Shown: positions 24,877 through 33,521 of the stretch, piece by piece | Layout of the letters: every line of letters begins with the position of its first letter | How positions within the stretch are numbered: position 1 is the first letter of the stretch | DNA from: Cellulophaga sp. Hel_I_12 | Lineage (GTDB): Bacteria; Bacteroidota; Bacteroidia; Flavobacteriales; Flavobacteriaceae | Assembly: GCF_000799565.1 (NCBI RefSeq) | Contig: NZ_JUHB01000001.1 | Coordinates: 62,001 to 126,000 of the forward strand | Reading direction: 5' to 3' | Length of the DNA stretch: 64,000 nt | Notes under the pieces: model-generated | Databases searched by the model: none | Told to the model about the DNA's origin: nothing | Seen by the model: the letters and a program-made list of their open reading frames with translations, nothing else | Program-made: the position numbers and the translations under genes

Positions 24877-25605
24877 TTAGTTATAAAAAAACTTACCAAT
24901 CCACTTGGTATTTTGCGGTGTCGTTTGTGATGAGGTCACCAAAATTGTACTAGGCTTGGCTATGGTATCGAAAGCACCTTCCTCATACATGCTGGGTACC
25001 TTATGTTCCCTTACGCTTTCAATAGCATATTCAATAAAATTGAAGCCAGCCTTTAAGTCTAAATCATAGGTATAGAGGGTTTCAATGGTATCATCCTCGG
25101 TATTGCTAAGATTTGAATTACAATCTCCCTGATACCTAAAATCCGATTCCAGATACACCAATTCAAAATACGAACCTACCCTAGCGTTGTTCGAATAAGA
25201 ATCTTCTAGCCAGGGGATTAAATTTTCGTCAGAAACCATAAATAACAATCCCGAATACGGTTGCTCTTTTGTCGCTAATGAAATATACCCACCACTAACC
25301 GCTTTTCCATTTTCTTCGTCTGACAGTATATCATAACTGTTGGTACATTTTGAAAATAGGGTAAATGCCGTATCTGACCAGGAATTCTCTTTGGCCGCTT
25401 CAGAAATAAAGCTAATATCTTTTGGGAAGTCTAGGGTGAGTTCACCGGAGGCAGACATAGTTCCAATGGTAATGACATCCATCATACCAAAAGTAAACAG
25501 CACTACCTCCATTTTTTGTGAGGGGTGATTTTCTACTTTTGGATGATGTTGAGCAAGATTCACTTGCAAGAACAATAATGCTAACACTACTACTAATTTT
25601 TTCAT
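24877..25605 (-). CDS. Exported protein of unknown function
   Basis: 242 residues with a signal peptide ending near residue 18 (QVNLAQ). His-rich start of the mature part (HHPKVENHPS). The rest is strand-rich with two cysteines (Cys in FSKCTNSYDIL and GDCNSNLS) that could form a disulfide. No family recognised. It is the last intact gene of the minus-strand secreted locus, 20 bp after the DUF3592 gene. Confidence 0.65.
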   Translation of the reverse strand: MKKLVVVLALLFLQVNLAQHHPKVENHPSQKMEVVLFTFGMMDVITIGTMSASGELTLDFPKDISFISEAAKENSWSDTAFTLFSKCTNSYDILSDEENGKAVSGGYISLATKEQPYSGLLFMVSDENLIPWLEDSYSNNARVGSYFELVYLESDFRYQGDCNSNLSNTEDDTIETLYTYDLDLKAGFNFIEYAIESVREHKVPSMYEEGAFDTIAKPSTILVTSSQTTPQNTKWIGKFFYN

Positions 25606-25624
25606 AATACCTATGTTTTAAGAG

Positions 25625-26110
25625 TTAGAGAATGAGTTTTAAAAAATAATCTATGATTTCTGAAATTAAACCAGGGGCGCTAAGAGCCATTAAACCTGCA
25701 GAAAAAAGAAATAGCAATAAAAGTAATGCGCCATTGACACCGTCTTTTCTTCCTGGCTCTAAGGTTGATATTTTATGGTTTGACGGATTGTAGTACACCA
25801 CAACTTGTTTTCCATCAGGATATAATTCTATTAAATGAGATACTTTTTTGACGGTTTTATAGGAATTATAAAAAAAAGGTTTGTCTCCTTTATAACTAAC
25901 TCCATTGACATCGTAGGTGTATAAAAAATTCAAACTTCTGCTAAGTCGAAATTTAATGCCGTCAATCACTATTCCCTTAGTTTTAGGCCAATGCACCGAT
26001 TGTTTTGCCCACCACCAACGTCGTATCGCAATGAACAAAAAAGGTGAGACTGCTAAGGGTAAAATAATACCCACTATTTGAGATTCGCTCAGTGATGTAA
26101 AGTATTCCAT
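25625..26110 (-). CDS. DUF3592 membrane protein
   Basis: 161 residues. An N-terminal membrane helix (13-29) is followed by a beta domain with WPKTKGIVIDGIKFRLSRS, YTYDVNGVSYKGDK and VVVYYNPSNHKISTLEPG, the DUF3592 signature, and a C-terminal membrane helix (about 128-148). The function of DUF3592 is unknown; the domain is usually exposed outside the membrane. Lies 12 bp from the lipoprotein gene upstream of it in the same direction. Confidence 0.8.
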   Translation of the reverse strand: MEYFTSLSESQIVGIILPLAVSPFLFIAIRRWWWAKQSVHWPKTKGIVIDGIKFRLSRSLNFLYTYDVNGVSYKGDKPFFYNSYKTVKKVSHLIELYPDGKQVVVYYNPSNHKISTLEPGRKDGVNGALLLLLFLFSAGLMALSAPGLISEIIDYFLKLIL

Positions 26111-26121
26111 GGGTGAAATGT

Positions 26122-26742
26122 TTAGTTATTAAACTTTTTAAATTGTTTTAAATCATCAAGTTGTATCGCATCCCAAAGTTCATCTACATTCATCCCCTTG
26201 CCTTCAAGCGTTACATAAAACCGATGGTCGTAAAGAAATCGAATTTCAGATTCATAATCAGCTCCAACCGATGCATCACGATCAGTACCAAAGGTTAAGA
26301 CACCGTTGCGCTCTTTTTTCGAGTATCTAATGGTATTATTATTTTCCGACATAACCTTGTTTAGCTCTAACATTTTTAAAGGAATTATGGCTGACATCAC
26401 ATTCTTAGCAGCAGCATCTAGAATTTCCATGCGTATAGCACCTGCTCCAAAACTTCCTATAACCGTTTCACTTGAGGTAATTCTAGCTTCATTGGTATCA
26501 AGACTAAGGCTGCCCATTGTTTTTGGGTACGCTTCTAGTAATTGGTCATCTGATAATAGGGTTTTTGTTTTTAATTCTTTCATTAGTTTGGTATACTTCT
26601 CGTCAATGGGTACATGGTTACCGTTGACCTCGTTTATTAAGCTTTCTATAATCTTAGCTTCTTTTGAATCTGTTGCGTTTGATGCATCTTTACAGGAAAC
26701 CAAGAGCAATAGAATTAATGTTAATTTGAATATATTTTTCAT
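26122..26742 (-). CDS. Lipoprotein, paralogue A of the secreted locus
   Basis: 206 residues; lipobox LLVSC with Cys17. It shares a clear pattern with the lipoproteins at 30608-31186 and 31183-31794: KTLLSDDQLLEAYP near residue 60, a central GSFGAGAIRMEILDAAAKN, and near the end IRFLYDHRFYVTLEG followed by DELWDAIQLDDLKQF. This common pattern shows an ancient duplication inside the locus. The fold is unknown; the protein is presumably anchored in the outer or inner membrane. Confidence 0.7.
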   Translation of the reverse strand: MKNIFKLTLILLLLVSCKDASNATDSKEAKIIESLINEVNGNHVPIDEKYTKLMKELKTKTLLSDDQLLEAYPKTMGSLSLDTNEARITSSETVIGSFGAGAIRMEILDAAAKNVMSAIIPLKMLELNKVMSENNNTIRYSKKERNGVLTFGTDRDASVGADYESEIRFLYDHRFYVTLEGKGMNVDELWDAIQLDDLKQFKKFNN

Positions 26743-26762
26743 TTTTTTAATATTTAAGAGGT

Positions 26763-27515
26763 TTAGTTTAATTGTTCTGCTATAATTAGTTTAGCTAAGG
26801 CTAAAGTTTTTTCTTTATCGCTAATCGCATCATCAGAAATAGCTACTTTAAGGGTAAATGATATGCCATGATAGTACACTTCTAAATGTTCCTTGGTAGG
26901 ACTCCAAAAAGCGTTTTCTCCAACACCGTTTACTTTTGTTTTCTCAGGATATTTTTCTAAATCAATGAAATTCAAGAAAGACTCCATATCCGCTTCGCTA
27001 TCTACCCATTTTATTTCGATAATATCAGTACGTGAAGACACAGTTCTTTTACGGTTGGTTGGCGATTTTTCTTTTATTTCTTCTCTGCCATTCTCCCAAT
27101 TGTATCTCAAAATTTCACCGGTCATTCCTTGTAATATGTGTGTTTTACGCCCTAGGAAAGGCTCAAAACCTGAGATTCTAGAGGCCAGTTCTAAGGTCAG
27201 CAAATCGTTGTAATCTCCACTAAATACAAAATCGCTTTCAGGGATTGCTAATAGGGTTTTCAATTGTTTTTTGTTATTTATGCTGTCCTTAATTTTGACT
27301 TTTATGTTGTTGTTTTTAGCCTTTAAGGCTGCCTCAAGGCTCTTTTTCCTTGCATGGGCAAGTTCTAACGCTTCTTCGAGCGAAATACATTGACTAATGC
27401 TATCCATTGACTTTTGATTTTTAGTTAGCTTTTTTTGTTGTTCGGATGTTTGTGAAAACCCTTTTCCATACACAACCAACACTAGCATCAAAATAATTTT
27501 GATGTTATTTTTCAT
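26763..27515 (-). CDS. Exported protein of unknown function
   Basis: 250 residues with a signal peptide ending KGFSQ (about 22). A charged coiled-coil-like stretch (EEALELAHARKKSLEAALK, about 46-64) precedes a compact C-terminal domain with strands (DIIEIKWVDSEADMES, HLEVYYHGISFTLKVAI) and a closing helix. The last part resembles in layout the C-terminal half of the neighbouring lipoproteins, but without clear identity. It is between the vWA protein and paralogue A, with gaps of 27 and 20 bp. Confidence 0.65.
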   Translation of the reverse strand: MKNNIKIILMLVLVVYGKGFSQTSEQQKKLTKNQKSMDSISQCISLEEALELAHARKKSLEAALKAKNNNIKVKIKDSINNKKQLKTLLAIPESDFVFSGDYNDLLTLELASRISGFEPFLGRKTHILQGMTGEILRYNWENGREEIKEKSPTNRKRTVSSRTDIIEIKWVDSEADMESFLNFIDLEKYPEKTKVNGVGENAFWSPTKEHLEVYYHGISFTLKVAISDDAISDKEKTLALAKLIIAEQLN

Positions 27516-27542
27516 TTGATTATTGTTTTAAATACATTATTA

Positions 27543-30500
27543 TTAACTAAAAGGATTGGTGGGAACACCCATCATTCCAATCAAGGCATCTAGACCCGAC
27601 ATTATATTTCCTCCACCACCTGAAACTCCAAAAGCGATAGTTTTATAAACATTAAATGCTAACTCAATTAATGCCCCTTTAATTTTGTCATCCATTCCAG
27701 AAGCATCCATGATTACAATGGTTTCACAAACAATGGCATATAGCTTTGTTAAAGTGACACCATAAGTGGCCACAATACTAAGAGCCATGCCACCTATAGG
27801 ATTAAGTACTTTCATTTCAGCAAGTAGTGCAATATAAACAGACAACACTGCCATGATATCTGATAGCTGTTTGATGGTTTCTTCACTTCCTCCGCCAGTA
27901 CCATCGGCTAACATGCCAAATAATTCTCCAGTTTGTTGATGTATTTGCCAATAGGCCATACTCAAAGCGGCTTCATCGAAAATTTTAAAATTTCCATCAC
28001 CTCTATACATCTTTTCATTCCAGTAATAGGGCTGTGTAAGCGCCTCTTTGTTTTCTTGAAACCAATTTTTATCAATCGCTTTTTGTCTTTCTATAAGTCG
28101 ACTATTTTTTAATTCAGAAACTGTACTTGTAGTAAAAAAATAACCTTCTCGAAGAGCTAATTGTGCTGTTTTCTCTAAGGTAATTTTAAATGCAGATGCT
28201 CCAAATGGCGCTAAGCTGGTATATTTTGAAGTTGGGAGGTAATCGAATGACTTGGTAGATGCTTTTTCCCCAACACCAATTCTATTTTTTATAATTGCAA
28301 TTCTAATTCCAGAGGCAAAGGTCATGCTAGTCGAGGTAATCGCATCTTCTAACGGTGCCATTAGGGGTACTATCTCAGGATGATATATGTACCCGCCTTT
28401 GCTAAACGCTTCTTTTGCTTTGCTGGTGTCATTCTCCATAAGGGCTTCTCCCCATGGTCTTGTGGTTAATCTATATTTTAAAACATCTGACAAGGCTGCA
28501 GAAATTGTTGGGCCTTCACCCTCAAAATAAACCGTAGCACCTCCAAATATGGTATTCCTTACCGCTATAGCATCTGAATAATCTGGTTGTTTGTTTAGTT
28601 GTGTGATGGGATCCCATCCTGCTAAAACTCTTTTTGTAGTGGTATTTCCAGTTTTAATAGTACAATAGAGTCCAATTAAAGCTTGACCTATTTCTTTTGT
28701 ATCGGTATGTATAAATTTAAAGGTATCAGTGGCTACTATTCTTTTGTTGTCAATCCCTACCAAAGTCTTATGCATTGCTGCGGCTCCAACAGCGTAATAG
28801 GTAAATGTATAGGGAGGAATTTCCATTTTTGAGATATAATCGGTTATGGCCGCCAGAGTTTTTGTCTGATCTTTAGCAGCTAACACCACGCCGTTCGTGA
28901 TTTCTGCCATTTTATTGAACGTTGTGTTATGATAGTTAGAATCGTAATCATAGACATTTAATACAATGGCTGGTGGACCATTTTTATAAATCTTTTCATT
29001 CAATATATCATACGTGTCATTATTGTCACCATCAGTGGCATAGATAATAAGATCATAATCAGATTGAGATGCTTTTAATAGCCAAGTGAATATTTCTGAT
29101 GGTGTCTTCCAATTATTTATGACAGCCGCAGGGTATTGTTTTAAAATAGATGTATTAAGATTTTCAATGAAGACCTCCATGTTCTCTTGGTAGTATTCTT
29201 TAGGCATACTTAAAGAGGTGTCATAAAGAATCAAAATTCGTGGTGTTGGACGGTTATTTTCCATCAAAGCTTCAACCTGAATGGTATTATCGCTGATTGC
29301 GAAATCAGATGAAGACAAATGTTCTACAAAGGCACCATTTTCGTCTGTTGGGGTAACATGTAGTTTTACCAATGGATAATTTGCTGGAAATGCCTTAATC
29401 TTTAATGCCGTAACTTTTTTCTGTAGGTCTTTATTTGGTTTTTTAAGTATGGTATTTCCATTTATTTTAGGTTCCTCACCAGAAACATCAATGATTTTTC
29501 CATCCAAGGTAAAAGGATTCCCTACAAAAGAATTTTCTTGCATAACTTCAGTTTGCTCATCAAAACTTTGAAATGCCAATGCTGGAGTAAAGGTGCGTAA
29601 TGTTCCTATTTGCCTAACTGCTTGCTGCTCTAAACTCAATCCGTTTAAAAAGGCTACATTGATTTGATTGCCCACAACTTGAGTGGCTAACCATTCTCCT
29701 GCGACCAACTCTTTTTCCGAGTTGGGGTCAATAGCATCTCTATAACTAATAGAAACTTTAATTTTTTCGTCATTTAATTTGGTAGGTTCCGCGTCAGCGA
29801 TATTGATGCCTTCTCTTTTTAACTGTCCAAAGGGGATAATGGAATCAAAAAGATGGGCATATTTTGTTTCGCCATTCAAGATAAATTCCACCGTTGGTGT
29901 TCTATAATTATCCCAACGAAAATCGAACGAATGTTTATCTAAGTTCTCTTTATTCGGTATATGTTGCCACAGTTTTTCAGCTAATGCTTTTGATTCTTTA
30001 TGCTCATCATCAATAATCGCGATTTCATTCGTTGAATTTTCTTCGACTTGGAGTTCTTTTTTCCATTGCTTCCATTGACTATTAGCTATATCAAGACTAA
30101 AATTGCGTTGTATAGGTCTTAAAAAAAAGGCAGAAACTTCCTCTGGTTGAATACTTGTTACTTCAAAAACTACCTTTGAAGGTATCCCAGCTTTGGTATA
30201 CATATAATTTAAAAGTTCAGCTTTTTCGCGTGGTGTGGCTATACCGTACCTTAAGGCTCCTTTTATGCCCCATTTTAGTTGCGTGCCTATGTATCCTACT
30301 GATTTTTCTGCCGCTGGCATCAAATAAATTTCGTCACGAACAAAATCAAACATAGCTTTAGCATCTTTTGAGGCTATTAAAAATTTCATTCTACCCTCTA
30401 AATGATCGGGACTTGTTTCTAAGGCCATAAGCATTTCTTCCCAGACCTTGTAGGGTGCTTTGCCAGTTCCCACAAAATTAGGTTTGTCATCTTTGCAGCT

Positions 30501-30599
30501 TGAAAAAACGAATGGAATTTGTGCAGCAGCATAGATTAGGCCTAATTGCTGAATAAATTCTCGCCTATTAGTTCCGACTTTTGTTGTAGCGTTTTTCAT
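27543..30599 (-). CDS. Tat-exported lipoprotein with transglutaminase-like region and vWA domain
   Basis: 1018 residues. The N-terminus has the twin-arginine motif NRREFIQQLG and then FVFSSC, a lipobox, so it is probably a folded, Tat-exported lipoprotein. Residues 60-150 resemble the transglutaminase-like fold (YGIATPREKAELLNYMYTKA then GIPSKVVFEV), but the position of the catalytic Cys is occupied by Ala/Thr, so it may be inactive. A vWA domain starts near 455: ILILYDTSLSMPKEYY holds the MIDAS D-x-S-x-S and YATDGDNND the third metal site. The C-terminus is Gly-rich with hydrophobic helices (about 930-1000). vWA domains mediate metal-dependent protein contacts. No matching named family is known to me. 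Confidence 0.75.
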   Translation of the reverse strand: MKNATTKVGTNRREFIQQLGLIYAAAQIPFVFSSCKDDKPNFVGTGKAPYKVWEEMLMALETSPDHLEGRMKFLIASKDAKAMFDFVRDEIYLMPAAEKSVGYIGTQLKWGIKGALRYGIATPREKAELLNYMYTKAGIPSKVVFEVTSIQPEEVSAFFLRPIQRNFSLDIANSQWKQWKKELQVEENSTNEIAIIDDEHKESKALAEKLWQHIPNKENLDKHSFDFRWDNYRTPTVEFILNGETKYAHLFDSIIPFGQLKREGINIADAEPTKLNDEKIKVSISYRDAIDPNSEKELVAGEWLATQVVGNQINVAFLNGLSLEQQAVRQIGTLRTFTPALAFQSFDEQTEVMQENSFVGNPFTLDGKIIDVSGEEPKINGNTILKKPNKDLQKKVTALKIKAFPANYPLVKLHVTPTDENGAFVEHLSSSDFAISDNTIQVEALMENNRPTPRILILYDTSLSMPKEYYQENMEVFIENLNTSILKQYPAAVINNWKTPSEIFTWLLKASQSDYDLIIYATDGDNNDTYDILNEKIYKNGPPAIVLNVYDYDSNYHNTTFNKMAEITNGVVLAAKDQTKTLAAITDYISKMEIPPYTFTYYAVGAAAMHKTLVGIDNKRIVATDTFKFIHTDTKEIGQALIGLYCTIKTGNTTTKRVLAGWDPITQLNKQPDYSDAIAVRNTIFGGATVYFEGEGPTISAALSDVLKYRLTTRPWGEALMENDTSKAKEAFSKGGYIYHPEIVPLMAPLEDAITSTSMTFASGIRIAIIKNRIGVGEKASTKSFDYLPTSKYTSLAPFGASAFKITLEKTAQLALREGYFFTTSTVSELKNSRLIERQKAIDKNWFQENKEALTQPYYWNEKMYRGDGNFKIFDEAALSMAYWQIHQQTGELFGMLADGTGGGSEETIKQLSDIMAVLSVYIALLAEMKVLNPIGGMALSIVATYGVTLTKLYAIVCETIVIMDASGMDDKIKGALIELAFNVYKTIAFGVSGGGGNIMSGLDALIGMMGVPTNPFS

Positions 30600-30607
30600 G
30601 AATGTAC

Positions 30608-31186
30608 TTATTTATTCATTTCTTGGTAACCTTTAAGCAGATTTATATCAAAAGCTTCCCAGAGTTCATCTGGGTTCATTGCTTTTGCACTAAGAGAAAT
30701 ATGAAATCGATGGTCATAAATGAACTTCATTTCTGTTTCATTATACTTAATCTCGCTAATGGTTTTAATACCATCTCGTTCAACTTTTATTAATTTTTTT
30801 TTGTCCGTAGCAGGAGGTACATAAGAATAGAAGCCAAGAAATGTGGTAACTAAAGAATTATTTTTTCCAGCAGCATCTGCTATGGATAGTACAATTTTTC
30901 GGTTTCCAAACAGACCCACTACTTGCTGCATGTAGGGGATAGCATTTGCTTTCTCTACTGAAAAACCCATTAGTTCTTTAGGAAATGCACCTAACAATTC
31001 TTCATCTGTTAATGGTGTTTTCTGTAAAAGTTCATTTGTTATTTTATCAAAATCGGAAAGCTGATCAGTACTTTGTACTTCAGTTTGTTGAACTGCTTTA
31101 AGTACATCATTGGCTACCTTTTTAACTTCTGAATTACAGGAGATACATAGCACTAAAACTAGAATGGAGTGGAGTGTATTTTTCAT
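30608..31186 (-). CDS. Lipoprotein, paralogue B of the secreted locus
   Basis: 192 residues, signal peptide ending CISC (Cys17). Shares with paralogues A and C the blocks KTPLTDEELLGAFP, a central GLFGNRKIVLSIADAAGKN and the end MKFIYDHRFHISLSA with DELWEAFDINLLKGY. The similarity to A (YDHRF, DELW) is stronger than to C. Its start overlaps the end of paralogue C by 4 bp, so B and C are co-translated. Eight bases separate it from the vWA gene. Confidence 0.72.
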   Translation of the reverse strand: MKNTLHSILVLVLCISCNSEVKKVANDVLKAVQQTEVQSTDQLSDFDKITNELLQKTPLTDEELLGAFPKELMGFSVEKANAIPYMQQVVGLFGNRKIVLSIADAAGKNNSLVTTFLGFYSYVPPATDKKKLIKVERDGIKTISEIKYNETEMKFIYDHRFHISLSAKAMNPDELWEAFDINLLKGYQEMNK

Positions 31187-31794
31187 TGGTATTGATTTAA
31201 TTTTTTTAAATTTTCAAAGTCAATGTATGACCATAAAGTATCAGCAGCAGCTGACCCTAATAATGAAATTTTAAAGCGATTGTTATAGATAAATGATATT
31301 TGATTTTGCTTAATATTAGGCTGTAAAAAGGCAATAGTCTGGTAGCCATCATGTTCGGCAAACACATATTCTGTTCCTTCTGGACCTTGGTTTTTAAACT
31401 TTAGGGCATCATAAAAGTTGCGAACTATTGCTTTAGATCCTGAGCCGTCTTCTATCCAAAAAGTATAAGAACGCTGAGCAGATCCATACATTCCAGATGC
31501 CTCCTGAAACTGAGCCTGAAGGGCATATTCGCCTATAGGTTGGTTACCATGTATATGCTGAGGTAGTGCGGCTAATAACTGCTCGTTAGTTAAAGGCGTT
31601 TTCTTTTTTAAAGCTTTGAATAGCGCTTTTTGACTTTCGCCATCCTGATAGGGATTAGCTATAGTTGTTTCCTTATCCTTTTTAAGAGCTGAAGTAATTG
31701 CAGTCTTCTCTGTTGAAGTATCACCTACTTTCACTGGGTCTTTACAAGAAACCAAGACCGCCAATATTGAGTATAAAAAAATATAGTTTTTCAT
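31183..31794 (-). CDS. Lipoprotein, paralogue C of the secreted locus
   Basis: 203 residues with lipobox VLVSC (Cys17). Conserved blocks: KKTPLTNEQLLAALPQHI, GMYGSAQRSYTFWIEDGSGS, and ISFIYNNRFKISLLG followed by DTLWSYIDFENLKKL. It is the most diverged of the three (NNRF instead of DHRF). Directly upstream, 12 bp away, is the YkgJ-like gene. Confidence 0.72.
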   Translation of the reverse strand: MKNYIFLYSILAVLVSCKDPVKVGDTSTEKTAITSALKKDKETTIANPYQDGESQKALFKALKKKTPLTNEQLLAALPQHIHGNQPIGEYALQAQFQEASGMYGSAQRSYTFWIEDGSGSKAIVRNFYDALKFKNQGPEGTEYVFAEHDGYQTIAFLQPNIKQNQISFIYNNRFKISLLGSAAADTLWSYIDFENLKKLNQYQ

Positions 31795-31806
31795 CGTTAA
31801 TTTATT

Positions 31807-32502
31807 TTAATAGTTATCTATTACAGGATTCCATTCTCCATTAGCCCATGAATTCAGCGCTTCTAGGTGTATTTTCAGTTTTTGTGCTGTTTTTAAAGGG
31901 AATTCAATAGTTTTCCATTCACAATACTTTTCTATAACTGGGTCAGGATCTAAAACCCAATCGGCATACCTAATTGTTTTAACTTCACTTTTAAAAAACG
32001 CTGTTTCCGATTTTGATGTTGATTTATCATGCAATGCAGCTATGGCCATCTTCTGAATCAGTTTTAAATAGCTTTTTTCGGCTTTTAAATAGGAACCTAC
32101 CTTTTGTGTTTTTAAATAATCTTTAACTTTTGCAGAGTCGCCATATACCCCTTTTGATTCTGGATGCGGAAAAAGTTCTGTAAACACCTCATCACCAGTA
32201 TCCCTACGAAATCTACCTAGGGGGTACAACCTGCAAACCTGTGGGCGGTCTTTATGAACCGTGCACCCATTTTCACCTAAAAATATACATGCATTCGAAT
32301 TTTTTTTATGTTTCAAAAATTGATCCTTCAGGTAGTGATGCCTGAATTGTGTTGTTGTTATTTTTAGATGGCTTGATAAACGCATGGTTTCATATGGGTT
32401 AACCTGAATTTCCTTGCCGTGACAGCACTTGTTACAGGAATGACACTGATAAGAAAAATCAGAATCACTGGTTCTCACGGTATCTTTTAAAATCATTGCC
32501 AT
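31807..32502 (-). CDS. YkgJ-family cysteine-cluster protein
   Basis: 231 residues, cytoplasmic by sequence. The N-terminal cluster is CHSCNKCC (C19, C22, C25, C26), and after about 45 residues come CIFLGENGCTVHKDRPQVC and RLYPLG. This Cys pattern defines the YkgJ/UPF0153 putative zinc- or iron-chelating family, sometimes annotated as Fe-S oxidoreductase. Members are suspected of metal binding or protein modification; no activity is established. Its place among exported-protein genes, 3 bp from the Tat gene, is unusual and suggests maturation of a partner before export, which is inference. Confidence 0.85.
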   Translation of the reverse strand: MAMILKDTVRTSDSDFSYQCHSCNKCCHGKEIQVNPYETMRLSSHLKITTTQFRHHYLKDQFLKHKKNSNACIFLGENGCTVHKDRPQVCRLYPLGRFRRDTGDEVFTELFPHPESKGVYGDSAKVKDYLKTQKVGSYLKAEKSYLKLIQKMAIAALHDKSTSKSETAFFKSEVKTIRYADWVLDPDPVIEKYCEWKTIEFPLKTAQKLKIHLEALNSWANGEWNPVIDNY

Positions 32503-32505
32503 TTG

Positions 32506-32865
32506 CTAAGATTTCCTTGCTATTTCTGTTAGTTGTTTCATGAAATTTTTATCAGTAATGCTTGATTCTATATAGGTCCATCGGCGTTGGTCTGCGCTAA
32601 TTCCTATTTTTAGGGTTAGCGATTCCATTTTACCACTTTTTAGTTTTTCTAAATTGGCATCCGAAAATCGAAAAATGCCGTTTTTACCTTCGCTACTACT
32701 ATTTGGAGATTCTAATTTCCAGAACAATTTACCATTACCTTGCTCAGTTTCAGCAGGAAACCCAAAGGCACTATTAAGCGTTAGTGCAGCAGCCGCTAGC
32801 GATACGTTGGCTATAAAGTCTCTTCTGTTAGACTTTACACTTTCTGTTTTATTATTTTTTTTCAT
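32506..32865 (-). CDS. Small Tat-exported protein
   Basis: 119 residues from the ATG at 32863-32865; a longer frame upstream overlaps the preceding gene and hides the signal. The N-terminus SNRRDFIANVSLAAAALTLN is a twin-arginine signal, cleaved near AFG. The mature part (about 85 residues) contains FRFSDANLEKLKSGKMESLT and ends in a helix. No domain recognised. Tat use implies folding, possibly with a cofactor, in the cytoplasm, which fits the YkgJ gene 3 bp downstream. The only other Tat candidate in the window is the 1018-residue protein of the same locus. Confidence 0.7.
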   Translation of the reverse strand: MKKNNKTESVKSNRRDFIANVSLAAAALTLNSAFGFPAETEQGNGKLFWKLESPNSSSEGKNGIFRFSDANLEKLKSGKMESLTLKIGISADQRRWTYIESSITDKNFMKQLTEIARKS

Positions 32866-32875
32866 GATTGTGGTT

Positions 32876-33415
32876 TTATTCAATCGTAAACCGCATCGTT
32901 GCTGGGGCGATGCTTCCCTTAACCTTTTGCCCTTCAGACGGTACAAATTGAAAAATGAATTCGTAATCACCAGGTATATTTACAGGAAGTCCTCTTGCGG
33001 CATATTTCTGCCATGCAGGGATGGCATCAAAAGCTTCTATAGGCACAAACGTATCGCCAGGTAGCCAAGGCCATCCACCACGAGAGCTTTCTGAAATAGT
33101 TTTGCTATTGTGTTTTACGGTAGTTTTCATATCAAAAAGAATAATATGATCAGGCTTCAATTCTTTTGATTTGAAGTTAAAGTTGATGGCATATTCACCA
33201 TCTTTAAAAGCTTTAAATAAAGCTACTGGTGTTTTTTGCTTCATCTCGCCATTGGTAAATCCTTTAATTGAAAGTCTGCCTTCAATAGAAATTAAAGGTT
33301 TTGAAACCTGCGGAGGGTATTGGCTGCCCGCTGCAATTGCCTTTGTTTGCGAATAAGAGAAAACTGTAGTTAACATAAAGGCTACTAGTACTATTTTTAT
33401 TTGAATTGTTTTCAT
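32876..33415 (-). CDS. Exported protein of unknown function
   Basis: 179 residues with a signal peptide ending FSYSQ (about 23). Mature part: a beta-rich single domain with ISIEGRLSIKGFTNG, YAINFNFKSKELKPDHIILF and a Trp-rich loop SSRGGWPWLPGDTFVPIEAF, ending in DYEFIFQFVPSEGQK. The Gly/Trp-rich loop suggests a ligand or membrane surface. No family recognised. It precedes the Tat gene by 10 bp and follows the cytolysin-like gene by 106 bp. Confidence 0.65.
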   Translation of the reverse strand: MKTIQIKIVLVAFMLTTVFSYSQTKAIAAGSQYPPQVSKPLISIEGRLSIKGFTNGEMKQKTPVALFKAFKDGEYAINFNFKSKELKPDHIILFDMKTTVKHNSKTISESSRGGWPWLPGDTFVPIEAFDAIPAWQKYAARGLPVNIPGDYEFIFQFVPSEGQKVKGSIAPATMRFTIE

Positions 33416-33521
33416 GATGATTCAATTTTTAGTTATTGTAAATTCGAAATTGTAGTGTTTTGAAAATTGGGTGCAAGCTTTAGAAAATTTGCACCCAAAT
33501 ACTGTAGTGATTAATAATAGC

